Assembly (NCBI RefSeq): GCF_003660455.1
Contig: NZ_QZVR01000004.1
Location: forward strand, 248,001 to 312,000
Direction of reading: 5' to 3'
Source: Nocardioides ferulae
Lineage (GTDB): Bacteria; Actinomycetota; Actinomycetes; Propionibacteriales; Nocardioidaceae
DNA length: 64,000 bases
Part shown: positions 53,378 through 61,797 of the stretch, one piece after another
Layout: each line of letters opens with the position of its first letter
How positions within the stretch are numbered: the stretch's first letter is position 1
Program-made: the position numbers and the translations under genes
Notes under the pieces: model-generated
What the model was told of the DNA's origin: nothing
Seen by the model: the letters and a program-made list of their open reading frames with translations, nothing else
The model's database searches: none

Positions 53378-54946
53378 ATGACGAACGCACACCGCCCCGC
53401 AGCCGAGTCCGACCTGGACTTCTCCCTCGACGCCGAGCTCGCGCAGACCCGCGCCTGGGACGCCGGAGACTACGACGAGCCCGTCGAGCCCGACGCCGAC
53501 CTCGACGAGTCCGAGGACGCCGACGACGGGTTCGTCTCCGGCTACGCCGACGAGCCCGACCCCGAGGAAGACCCCACGGTCGGCGCGATGGAGCTCGCCG
53601 AGCGCCACGCGCTGCGCCGCGTCGCCGGGCTGCGCACCGACCTCGAGGACATCACCGAGGTCGAGTACCGCCAGCTGCGCTTGGAGCGGGTCGTCCTGGT
53701 CGGTGTCTGGACCGACGGCAGCGTCGCCGACGCCGAGAACTCCATGGCCGAGCTCGCCCTGCTCGCCGAGACCGCCGGCTCCGAGGTGCTCGAGGCGATC
53801 TTCCAGCGCCGCCAGCGCCCCGACCCCGCCACCTACATCGGCCGCGGCAAGGTCGACGGGCTCCGCGAGATCGTGCAGTCCACCGGCGCCGACACCGTCA
53901 TCTGCGACGGCGAGCTCGCGCCCAGCCAGCTGCGCAACCTCGAGGACCGGCTCAAGGTCAAGGTCGTCGACCGCACCGCGCTGATCCTCGACATCTTCGC
54001 CCAGCACGCGAAGTCCAAGGAGGGCCAGGCGCAGGTCGAGCTCGCCCAGCTCAACTACATGAAGCAGCGCCTTCGCGGCTGGGGCGGCAACCTGTCGCGC
54101 CAGGCCGGTGGCCGGGTCGCCGCGGGCGCCGGCATCGGTGGCCGCGGCCCCGGTGAGACCAAGATCGAGACCGACCGGCGGCGCATCAACACCAAGATCG
54201 CCAAGCTGCGCCGCGAGCTGAAGGAGATGAAGGGCACCCGCGACACCAAACGGGCCTCCCGCCGTCGCCACCAGATCCCCAGCGTCGCGATCGCCGGCTA
54301 CACCAACGCCGGCAAGTCCAGCCTGCTCAACCGGCTCACCGACGCCGGAGTGCTGGTCGAGGACGCCCTGTTCGCCACCCTCGACCCGACCACCCGGCGC
54401 ACCACCACCGCCGACGGCCGCGTCTACACGATGAGCGACACCGTCGGCTTCGTCCGCCACCTGCCGCACCAGTTGGTCGAGGCGTTCCGCTCGACGCTGG
54501 AGGAGGTCGCCGACTCCGACCTGATCCTGCACGTCGTCGACGGCTCCCACCCCGACCCCGAGGGCCAGCTGGCCGCGGTGCGCGAGGTGCTCGCCGAGAT
54601 CGGCGCCGACAAGGTGCCCGAGCTGGTCGTCATCAACAAGGCCGACGCCGCCGACCCGATGGTGCTCGCCCGGCTGCGCCAGCGCGAGCCGCACTCGGTC
54701 GTGGTCTCGGCCAAGACCGGTGAGGGCATCGCCGAGGCGCGGCAGGTGGTCGAGAGCGAGCTGCCGCGGCCCGACGTCGAGTTCAGCGCGCTGCTGCCCT
54801 ACGAGCGTGGCGACCTGATCAACCGTCTGCACCAGCACGGCGAGATCGCCTCGATGGAGCACACCGCCGACGGCACCCTCGTGCAGGGCCGCGCCAACGA
54901 GGATCTCGCCGGCGAGCTGGCGGCGTACGCCGTCACCTCGTCCTGA
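53378..54946 (+). CDS. hflX: Ribosome-splitting GTPase HflX
   Basis: A 522-residue GTPase that rescues stalled ribosomes, often under heat or antibiotic stress. An acidic, disordered N-terminus (about 1-80) is followed by the HflX nucleotide-binding domain (RQRPDPATYIGRGKVDGL, CDGELAPSQLRNLE) and the linker with GGRGPGETKIETDRR. The G domain has AIAGYTNAGKSSLLNRL (P-loop), DTVGFVRHLPHQLVEAFRSTLEE and VINKADAADP. It belongs to the miaB-miaA-dapF-hflX core order of actinobacteria. Confidence 0.95.
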   Translation: MTNAHRPAAESDLDFSLDAELAQTRAWDAGDYDEPVEPDADLDESEDADDGFVSGYADEPDPEEDPTVGAMELAERHALRRVAGLRTDLEDITEVEYRQLRLERVVLVGVWTDGSVADAENSMAELALLAETAGSEVLEAIFQRRQRPDPATYIGRGKVDGLREIVQSTGADTVICDGELAPSQLRNLEDRLKVKVVDRTALILDIFAQHAKSKEGQAQVELAQLNYMKQRLRGWGGNLSRQAGGRVAAGAGIGGRGPGETKIETDRRRINTKIAKLRRELKEMKGTRDTKRASRRRHQIPSVAIAGYTNAGKSSLLNRLTDAGVLVEDALFATLDPTTRRTTTADGRVYTMSDTVGFVRHLPHQLVEAFRSTLEEVADSDLILHVVDGSHPDPEGQLAAVREVLAEIGADKVPELVVINKADAADPMVLARLRQREPHSVVVSAKTGEGIAEARQVVESELPRPDVEFSALLPYERGDLINRLHQHGEIASMEHTADGTLVQGRANEDLAGELAAYAVTSS

Positions 54947-55043
54947 GCGGCGCGACCCGCCGCTTCTCCCCGCGCCGGCCCTGCCGATCCGGGCTGAACC
55001 CGTGAGGTTTGCGCGGTCCGCAGACGGGGAAGGAGTCGCCGGT

Positions 55044-55064
55044 CGCCGGCGTCCACCGCCGGCG
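55044..55064. terminator. Strong GC hairpin after hflX
   Basis: CGCCGGCG (55044-55051) pairs perfectly with CGCCGGCG (55057-55064) around TCCAC. It lies about 100 bp after the hflX stop, in a 244-bp gap. It may be a terminator, although no T-run follows. Confidence 0.4.
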
Positions 55065-55085
55065 TCCTGGGGGATGCGGTCGCGT

Positions 55086-55113
55086 CCAGCAAGGCGGCTT
55101 GGGGCTTTGCTGG
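55086..55113. terminator. Second hairpin in the hflX-SGNH gap
   Basis: CCAGCAAGGC (55086-55095) pairs with GCTTTGCTGG (55104-55113) with one G-T. Together with the previous hairpin it suggests structured untranslated RNA or a tandem terminator. Confidence 0.4.
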
Positions 55114-55190
55114 CGCCCCCACGCTCGTGCCCGCGGCCGAACTTCGCCGTTTAGGGAACAAACACCCCCCTCGCCAGCGATCATCGGTGC

Positions 55191-55919
55191 GTGACTCTTC
55201 GGGGGGTCGCGGGCCTGAACCCGCTGCACTCACCGCGGACCCGGGCCCGCCTCGTGCCCGTGGTCTGCGCGGCGCTGCTCGTCGCCGTCCTCACCCTCTA
55301 TCTGGGCGACCGCGCGATCGGCGACCGGCCCGGACGCTGTGAGCGCTTCACGGCCGATGCGGCAGCCCGCGCCGCGGCGGTGACCGGGTCGGGCCGCGAC
55401 GTGCTGGTGATCGGTGACTCCTACTCCGCCGGCCTCGGGTTGGTGGACGCGTCGTCCTCGTGGCCGGTCGAGCTGCCCGGTCGGGTGCACGTGGCCGGAT
55501 TCTCCGGCTCCGGGTTCAGCGCGCGCGCCAGCGGGTGCGGTCCGGTCTCGTTCGCCGACCGTGCCCCCGACGCCCTGGCCGGGGTCCCCGGCAGCGCCGA
55601 CCTGGTGGTCGTCGAGGGCGGGCTGAACGACTACGACCAGTCCGACGCCGAGATCCGGGCCGGGTTCGCGCGCCTCGCCGGCGCCCTCGCGGGCCGCAGC
55701 GTCGTCGTGGTCGGCCCGGTGCCCGCCCCCGCCCGCGCCGCGGCCGTGCCGCGCGTCGACGCGCTGCTGGCGGGGCTGGCCGCGCGGCACCGGCTCGCCT
55801 ACGTGTCTGCGGCCGGCCTCGAGCTCACCTACCTCGACGACCGGCTGCACCTGACCCCCGAGGGGCACCGCGCATTCGGGGCGTACGTCGCCGCGCAGGT
55901 CGCCGAGCTCGGCCTCTGA
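55191..55919 (+). CDS. Membrane-anchored SGNH/GDSL hydrolase
   Basis: A 242-residue protein with one N-terminal membrane segment (about 21-39) and an extracellular SGNH domain. VLVIGDSYSAGLGL is block I (Ser77), VVVEGGLNDYDQSD block III (Asn), and DRLHLTPEGHRAFG block V (Asp/His). Such enzymes are esterases or acyl/acetyl hydrolases, often acting on cell-wall glycans. GTG 55191 has GATCAT 6 nt before it. Confidence 0.88.
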   Translation: MTLRGVAGLNPLHSPRTRARLVPVVCAALLVAVLTLYLGDRAIGDRPGRCERFTADAAARAAAVTGSGRDVLVIGDSYSAGLGLVDASSSWPVELPGRVHVAGFSGSGFSARASGCGPVSFADRAPDALAGVPGSADLVVVEGGLNDYDQSDAEIRAGFARLAGALAGRSVVVVGPVPAPARAAAVPRVDALLAGLAARHRLAYVSAAGLELTYLDDRLHLTPEGHRAFGAYVAAQVAELGL

Positions 55920-55963
55920 CCGTGGCCGACCGCGCCGACCCGGGGCCTGTCGGAGGCCGCGGC

Positions 55964-55969
55964 TAGGGT
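55964..55969 (+). promoter_or_regulatory. -10 element TAGGGT for the helicase gene
   Basis: TAGGGT ends 6 nt before GTG 55976. No ribosome site is present. Confidence 0.45.
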
Positions 55970-55975
55970 GCTGCG

Positions 55976-58027
55976 GTGACCGCCGCACCCGCCGCCGAAC
56001 CAGGCACCGACCCCAGCACCGGGTCTGCCGCCGACACCCCCGAGGTGACGGTGCGCGAGGTGCTGACGGCGGCCGTGGCCGCGCTCGGCGGCCAGGAGCG
56101 CACCGGCCAGGTGCAGATGGCCGAGGCGGTGGCCGACGCGATGGACGCCGAGCGCCACCTGCTGGTGCAGGCCGGCACCGGCACCGGCAAGTCGCTGGCC
56201 TACCTGGTGCCGAGCCTGCTCCACCGCGAGCGGGTGGTGGTCGCCACCGCGACCCTGGCCCTGCAGCACCAGCTGGTCGAGCGTGACATCCCGCGGCTGG
56301 TCGACGCGCTGCAGACCACCCACCCCGAGGTCGACACCTCCTACGCGGTGCTCAAGGGTCGCTCGAACTACGCCTGCCTGCACCGCATCCGCGAGGGCGT
56401 GCCCGACGACCAGGGCACCCTCGTCGACGTGCCCGAGGGCTCGATGGGCAAGAAGGTCCTCGAGCTCCGCACGTGGGCCGAGCGCGAGTCCGAGCAGGGC
56501 GGCACCGGTGAGCGCGACGCCGCGCCGCGCCACACCGAGCGCGAGTGGCGCCAGGTCAGCGTCGGCCACCGCGACTGCCTCGGCGCCACCAAGTGCCCCT
56601 TCGGGCAGGAGTGCTTCGCCGAGCGCGCCCGCGAGAAGGCGCACCGCTCACACCTCGTCGTCACCAACCATTCGCTGCTCGCGATCGACGCGATCGAGGG
56701 GGTGCCGATGATCCCCGACTACGACGTGGTGGTCATCGACGAGGCCCACGAGCTGACCGCCCGGGTCACCCAGGCGGCCACCGACGAGCTCACCGTCGCC
56801 GACGTCGAGCGCGCCGCCCGCCGCTCGCAGCGCCACGTCGAGGGCAGCGAGGCCGACGACCTCGCCGACGCCGCCGACACGCTGTCCGACGCGATCACCC
56901 AGACCGATGCGGGCCGCATCGACACGATGCCCCAGCACCTCGCCGACGCGCTCGTGCTGGTCCGCGACGCCGCGCGGTCGTGCCTGTCGGCCTACCCCAA
57001 GGAGTCCTCCGACGGCGACGCCGACCCCGGCCGCACCCAGGCGAAGGGGTCGGTGCAGGAGGTCTTCGTCACCACCGAGCGGATGGCCGCCGACCTCGAC
57101 TCCGACGTGCTGTGGCTGGCGGAGGGCGGCCAGGCCGGCCAGTCCCGCATCCCGCCACGGCTGTGCGTGGCGCCGCTGCAGGTGTGGGGGCCGATGCGCG
57201 ACAAGCTGCTCACCGAGAAGACCGTCGTGTTCACCTCGGCCACGCTGATGCTCGGCGGCGACTTCAGCTCGGTCGCCACCAGCGTCGGCCTCAAGCCGTC
57301 CGAGCGGGTCGCCGGCGACGGCGCCCAGGTGGCGGCGTCCCCGGGCCCGAGCGCCCTGCCGTGGCGCGGCCTCGACGTCGGCTCGCCCTTCGACTACGGC
57401 CGCCAGGCCATCTTGTACGTCGCCCGCCACCTGCCGCCGCCCGGGCGCGACGGGCTGGGCGCCAGGCAGCTCGACGAGATCGCCGAGCTGGTCGACGCCG
57501 CCGAGGGCCGCACCCTGGGGCTGTTCTCCTCCCGCCGCGCGGCCGAGACCGCGGCCGAGGCGATCCGCGAGCGCCTGCCCCACCTGACCACCCTCGCCCA
57601 GGGCGACGCCCAGCTGCCCGAGCTGGCCAAGCAGTTCGTCGAGGATCCCCACACCTGCCTGTTCGGCACGCTCTCGCTGTGGCAGGGGCTCGACGTGCCC
57701 GGCGAGACCTGCCAGCTGGTGCTGATCGACCGCATCCCGTTCCCGCGGCCCGACGACCCCTTGATGAGCGCGCGCCAGCGCGCCGCCGACCAGGCCGGCG
57801 GCAACGGGTTCATGCAGGTGGCGGCCACCCATGCCGCGCTGCTGATGGCCCAGGGCGCGGGGCGGCTGATCCGCACCACGTCCGACCGGGGAGTCGTGGC
57901 GGTGCTCGACCCGCGGCTGGCCACCGCCCGCTACGGCGGGTTCCTCAAGGCCAGCCTGCCCCCCATGTGGACCACCACCGACCCGGCGGTGGTCCGACAG
58001 GCGCTGACCAGGTTGGCGAAAGGCTGA
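55976..58027 (+). CDS. dinG: DinG/XPD-type ATP-dependent DNA helicase
   Basis: A 683-residue superfamily 2 5'-3' helicase. Walker A is VQAGTGTGKSLAYLVPSLL, motif II VVIDEAHELTARV, later motifs TLGLFSSRRAAE, SLWQGLDVPGE and QGAGRLIRTTSDRGVV. Cysteines at NYACLHRI, HRDCLGATKCPFGQECF fit the XPD-type 4Fe-4S cluster between motifs I and II. It probably resolves R-loops or damage-stalled structures. In Streptomyces the order hflX ... dinG near lexA is similar. lexA itself is not in the window. Confidence 0.93.
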   Translation: MTAAPAAEPGTDPSTGSAADTPEVTVREVLTAAVAALGGQERTGQVQMAEAVADAMDAERHLLVQAGTGTGKSLAYLVPSLLHRERVVVATATLALQHQLVERDIPRLVDALQTTHPEVDTSYAVLKGRSNYACLHRIREGVPDDQGTLVDVPEGSMGKKVLELRTWAERESEQGGTGERDAAPRHTEREWRQVSVGHRDCLGATKCPFGQECFAERAREKAHRSHLVVTNHSLLAIDAIEGVPMIPDYDVVVIDEAHELTARVTQAATDELTVADVERAARRSQRHVEGSEADDLADAADTLSDAITQTDAGRIDTMPQHLADALVLVRDAARSCLSAYPKESSDGDADPGRTQAKGSVQEVFVTTERMAADLDSDVLWLAEGGQAGQSRIPPRLCVAPLQVWGPMRDKLLTEKTVVFTSATLMLGGDFSSVATSVGLKPSERVAGDGAQVAASPGPSALPWRGLDVGSPFDYGRQAILYVARHLPPPGRDGLGARQLDEIAELVDAAEGRTLGLFSSRRAAETAAEAIRERLPHLTTLAQGDAQLPELAKQFVEDPHTCLFGTLSLWQGLDVPGETCQLVLIDRIPFPRPDDPLMSARQRAADQAGGNGFMQVAATHAALLMAQGAGRLIRTTSDRGVVAVLDPRLATARYGGFLKASLPPMWTTTDPAVVRQALTRLAKG

Positions 58028-58036
58028 CCCGGCCGC

Positions 58037-58519
58037 TCAGACCTTCTTCGGCACGTGGTGGTTCCAGGTGCACACGTGCTTGATCATCTGGTGCGCGCGG
58101 TCCGAGGTGGGCTCGAACATCAGCGGGCAGCCGCCGTCGATGACGGTGACGCCGTGCGAGCGGCCGTAGTCGGTGGCGTCGTCGGACACGCTGCCCTTGC
58201 CGAACGAACGGTGCATCCACACGTCGTGGATGCCGAGCTCCACGCACTCGTGCATGGTCTGCTCGGCGGTCTCGGGCCGGGTGCCGATCACCACGGCCTC
58301 GACGCCCTCGGGGATCTCCGCGACGGAGTGGTAGCAGGGGTCGCCCTCCACCTCGTCGGCGTTCGGGTTCACCGCGAACACCTGGTAGCCGCGCTCCTTG
58401 AGCCGCTGGTAGACGATGTTGCCGCCGTGGCTGGCGGGGGTGCGAGACACCCCGGTCACCGCGATCCGCTGATGAGACAGGAACTCGGTGGCCGCGTCCT
58501 GGATGGTCATGGTCGTCAT
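58037..58519 (-). CDS. CoA-binding (YccU-type) protein
   Basis: A 160-residue single-domain Rossmann protein: IAVTGVSRTPASHGGNIVYQRLKERGYQVFAVNPNADEVEG is the CoA_binding_2 fold, then VEAVVIGTRPETAEQTMHECVELGI and VTVIDGGCPLMFEP. Relatives bind CoA, but the reaction is unknown. GAGGTGAGG lies 2-8 nt before ATG 58519. It converges on the helicase gene with a 9-bp gap. Confidence 0.9.
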   Translation of the reverse strand: MTTMTIQDAATEFLSHQRIAVTGVSRTPASHGGNIVYQRLKERGYQVFAVNPNADEVEGDPCYHSVAEIPEGVEAVVIGTRPETAEQTMHECVELGIHDVWMHRSFGKGSVSDDATDYGRSHGVTVIDGGCPLMFEPTSDRAHQMIKHVCTWNHHVPKKV

Positions 58520-58616
58520 GGCCTCACCTCCGCGTCGAGCGTGGGCAGCGGCCCCTTCGGCCGGGTAGGGCCGCGGGTCCCGGATCGGCGACCGGTCGCG
58601 CGGCTGCGCCCGACGG

Positions 58617-59918
58617 CTACAGCAGCGCCCGCCCGTCGTACCCGCCCCGGGGGGCACCGACCCCGAGGAACGAGGCCACCGTGGGGGCGACGTCGACGGT
58701 CGCCACCCGCCTCGAGGAGGCCACCCCTTTCGGGACCGCCGGATGACCGCCCGCGAGGAAGAACGGGATGCGCTCGGTAGCGGGGTGCCCGTGGTTGCCC
58801 GGGATCGGGTTGGCGAACACATCGGGGTCGCTGAACCGCCACCCGGCCTTGCAGTAGACGACGACGTCGCCGGCCTCGGGGCCGAGTCGCAGCCGGGGCT
58901 TGGTGCGAGGGTGCGCGGCGAGCACCCCGTCGACCGCCGAGGCCAGCTCGCGGATCCGGGCGACCGCGGCGGAGCGCTGCGCCTCCGGGCCGGTCCAGTA
59001 GACGAGGTCGGCGCCGCCGTTGTCGGCGATGACGGTGTTGCCGGCGAGCAGCGGGTCGGCCTCGAGCACCGGTGTCAGCGTGATCAGCCGGTCCGGGCGG
59101 GACCAGTCCATCGAGTGGTCGGCCAGCACCACGACCAGGGAGCGCTCCCAGCGCCCGGTGTCGCGCAGCATCGTCACGAACCGCTGCACCTGCAGGTCGG
59201 TGGAGATCAGCGCGGCCCGCCGGGCCAGCTGCAGCGACTGGCCGGTGAGGTCCATGTGGCCGAGCCGGTCGATGTCGCCGAGGTTGACGAAGACCAGGTG
59301 CGGGTCGAACTCCTCGACCATCGCCAGCGCCGCCTCGGTGGTGAACACGTCGGGGGCATGGCCGGAGATCGGCACGATCGGCGCCGGCTCCCAGCGGTGG
59401 GTGGCCCGCTCGCCGAACACGCCGTAGAGGTACTCCTTGCTGAGCACCGTGCCGGTGCGGTAGCCGGCCCGGTTCAACCGCTCGATCACCGTGCCGACGC
59501 GCACGTCGCTCTCCTGGTCGAGGTAGCGCACCTCGCCGAGCTCGGCGTCGTAGACCGAGTTCGCCGGCACCCCCGAGCGGTCCGGCCGCACCCCGGTCAT
59601 CATCATCACGTGGTTGGGGATGGTCTCCATCACCGGCAGCGAGCGCGCCCGCGGGAAGTGCAGGCCGCCGTCGCGCAGCTCCTTCAGGGTCGGGGTCAGC
59701 CCGCTGTCGATCTCGTCGGGCCGGCAGCCGTCGACGACCAGCACGTAGACGCGCCGCCGGCCGCGGGGCGCCGCGATGGCCGGGGCGGCGGCGACCGCCG
59801 CGGAGAAGACCAGCCCGCCGGCGCCGGCGCGCAGGAGGGTACGCCGTCCGGTGCGGACGGCGTCGAGCCCGCCGACCCGCGGGTCCCCGGCGACGGTCGC
59901 GTCGTGGTGGCGCCCCAT
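58617..59918 (-). CDS. Exported alkaline-phosphatase-superfamily phosphodiesterase
   Basis: A 433-residue metalloenzyme of the type I phosphodiesterase/nucleotide pyrophosphatase group. The N-terminus has a Tat-type signal (GRRTLLRAGAGGL, then an Ala-rich core ending near IAAP). Metal and catalytic motifs are VLVVDGCRPDEIDSG, IPNHVMMMTGVRPDRSGVP (Thr nucleophile region), VNLGDIDRLGHMD, VLADHSMDW and IPGNHGHPATERIPFF. ATG 59918 overlaps the phoD stop (TGATG), so the pair is translationally coupled and probably scavenges phosphate outside the cell. Confidence 0.9.
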   Translation of the reverse strand: MGRHHDATVAGDPRVGGLDAVRTGRRTLLRAGAGGLVFSAAVAAAPAIAAPRGRRRVYVLVVDGCRPDEIDSGLTPTLKELRDGGLHFPRARSLPVMETIPNHVMMMTGVRPDRSGVPANSVYDAELGEVRYLDQESDVRVGTVIERLNRAGYRTGTVLSKEYLYGVFGERATHRWEPAPIVPISGHAPDVFTTEAALAMVEEFDPHLVFVNLGDIDRLGHMDLTGQSLQLARRAALISTDLQVQRFVTMLRDTGRWERSLVVVLADHSMDWSRPDRLITLTPVLEADPLLAGNTVIADNGGADLVYWTGPEAQRSAAVARIRELASAVDGVLAAHPRTKPRLRLGPEAGDVVVYCKAGWRFSDPDVFANPIPGNHGHPATERIPFFLAGGHPAVPKGVASSRRVATVDVAPTVASFLGVGAPRGGYDGRALL

Positions 59919-61651
59919 CACGCACCCACCGGGTCCTGCACGCGCGTCAGTTTGCCGGTGCCGGTGGCGGTGGCCCACGAGGCAGTGTGGGAGACGGTGA
60001 GGTCGGGGCTCTTCCGGTCGCCGATCACGAACCAGTCCATCTGGGCGCGCTGCGCGGTGAGGTCGAGCACCGAGAAGCCGTGGTCGTCGAAGTTGAGGTA
60101 GCGCACATGCCGGTTGTTGGCCTGGATGATCGCCTCGACGGCCAGGCTGGCGGTGCGCGGCGGCGCGGAGAGGATGTCCTTGAGGTTGTTGGAGGTCACC
60201 GAGGTGCAGACCAGCTCCACCCCGGCGGAGTCGCCGATCGGATAGGTGGCGTTGTCGTAGGGCAGCTCGCACGCCCATCCGGAGTGGATGTCGCCGGTGA
60301 GGAACACCGCGTCCTGCACGCCGCGGTCGCGGATGTGCTCGAACAGCTCGCGACGGTCGTCGGTGTAGCCGTCCCACTGGTCGACGTTGTAGGGCAGTCC
60401 GTCGGCGGGCAGCAGCCCCACGGTGTCGTTGACCGGCCGGATCAGGTCCTTGGGCAGCGCCGCGAACGTGACGGGGGCGATCATCACCGGGTTGCCGACC
60501 AGCTTCCACTGCGCGCGGCGGTTGTCGAGGGAGTCCTTGAGCCACTTCATCTGCCGGCGGCCGGTGATGGTGCGGTCGGGGTCGCTGACGGCGGGGTCGA
60601 GCAGCGGCACCGCGACCTGCTGGTCGCGGTAGGTACGCAGGTCGAGCAGGCTGAGCTCGGCGAGCTGGCCGAATCGCAGCCGGCGGAACAGGGCGGTGCC
60701 GTCGCCGAGCTTGGCGGTGCCGGAGAGGCGCACCGGCATCCACTCGTCGTAGGCCCGGTGGGCGACGTTGCGGCGCGCCGCCCACTCGCCCTCGGCCTCG
60801 GGCTGGTGGTTCTCGGCCCCGTCGCGCCAGGCGTCGTTGGTGGACTCGTGGTCGTCCCAGACGACGATGAAGGGGTACTTCGCGTGCAGCGCCTGGAGGT
60901 CGGGGTCGGACTTGTACTGCGCGTGCCGCTGGCGGTAGTCGGCGAGGGTGACGATCTCGTGCTCGGGCTCGTGCGGCCGGATCACCTGGTCGGCCGACCC
61001 GTAGCCGTAGCCGCCGGAGGGGTACTCGTAGAGGTAGTCGCCCAGGTGCAGCACCGCGTGCAGGTCGTCGCGCTGCGCCAGCCCGCGGTACGCCGTGAAC
61101 CAGCCGGCCTGCAGGTTGGCGCAGGAGGTGACGCCGAAGCGGAGGTTCTCGGGGAGCGCGTTGGGCGCGGGTGCGGTGCGGGTGCGGCCGACCGGGCTGA
61201 GCGCGCGGCCGTGGCGGAACCGGTAGTAGTACCAGGTCTCGGGGTCCAGGCCGGTGGCGTCGACCTTGACGGTGTGGTCGCGCCAGGGTCCGGTGCTGAC
61301 CTTGCCGCGGCGCACCACGCGGCGGAACCGGCGGTCGGTGGCGACCTCCCAGGTCACCTCGGCCTTGGGGCCGCGTCCGGAGCCGGGGCGGCTGGCCGGG
61401 GTCGGGGTGACCCGGGTCCAGAGCACGACGGCGCCGGGGAGCGGGTCGCCGGAGGCCACGCCATGCCGGAAGACCCGGTTGCCGGGCTTGGCGGCGGCGT
61501 CTCCGGTGCCGGCCGGGCCGGCCGCTGCGGCAGGTCCGGCGAGGGCGAGCGCGGCCCCACCGGCACCGGTGGCGAGGCCCCCGGCGAGGACGGAGCGTCG
61601 GGGCAGCGGGGAGGTGCGGGGCTGCTCTGGGGAGGTCTGGTCGCAGGTCAC
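59918..61651 (-). CDS. phoD: Alkaline phosphatase D (PhoD), Tat-exported
   Basis: A 577-residue secreted phosphodiesterase/phosphatase. The Tat signal is PLPRRSVLAGGLATGAGG, with an Ala-rich core. An N-terminal beta-sandwich (FRHGVASGDPLPGAVVLWTRV, WYYYRFRHG) is followed by the metallophosphatase domain: SCANLQAGWF, VLHLGDYLYEYP, FIVVWDDHESTNDAW and FLTGDIHSGWACEL carry the Fe/Ca ligands. PhoD enzymes in actinobacteria respond to phosphate starvation; no Pho box was identified here. GTG 61651 is the start. Confidence 0.94.
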   Translation of the reverse strand: MTCDQTSPEQPRTSPLPRRSVLAGGLATGAGGAALALAGPAAAAGPAGTGDAAAKPGNRVFRHGVASGDPLPGAVVLWTRVTPTPASRPGSGRGPKAEVTWEVATDRRFRRVVRRGKVSTGPWRDHTVKVDATGLDPETWYYYRFRHGRALSPVGRTRTAPAPNALPENLRFGVTSCANLQAGWFTAYRGLAQRDDLHAVLHLGDYLYEYPSGGYGYGSADQVIRPHEPEHEIVTLADYRQRHAQYKSDPDLQALHAKYPFIVVWDDHESTNDAWRDGAENHQPEAEGEWAARRNVAHRAYDEWMPVRLSGTAKLGDGTALFRRLRFGQLAELSLLDLRTYRDQQVAVPLLDPAVSDPDRTITGRRQMKWLKDSLDNRRAQWKLVGNPVMIAPVTFAALPKDLIRPVNDTVGLLPADGLPYNVDQWDGYTDDRRELFEHIRDRGVQDAVFLTGDIHSGWACELPYDNATYPIGDSAGVELVCTSVTSNNLKDILSAPPRTASLAVEAIIQANNRHVRYLNFDDHGFSVLDLTAQRAQMDWFVIGDRKSPDLTVSHTASWATATGTGKLTRVQDPVGA

Positions 61652-61797
61652 GGTTCATCCAACGACGCTGCCCGCCTCGGGTGACAGGGCCAGCTCGTGT
61701 GAGAACCGCCTGTTCATCCGCCGGCCACCGCCCGGTAGAGGCAGCGCCGCCCCGCCGTCGGGTGGACGGCGGGGCGGCGGTCCGCGGAGCGGGGCGG

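Noticed and set aside
54799..55233. Minus-strand open frames across the hflX-SGNH gap
   Set aside because: They overlap the hflX 3' end, have no ribosome site and shadow-like composition; the hairpins in the gap are a better explanation.
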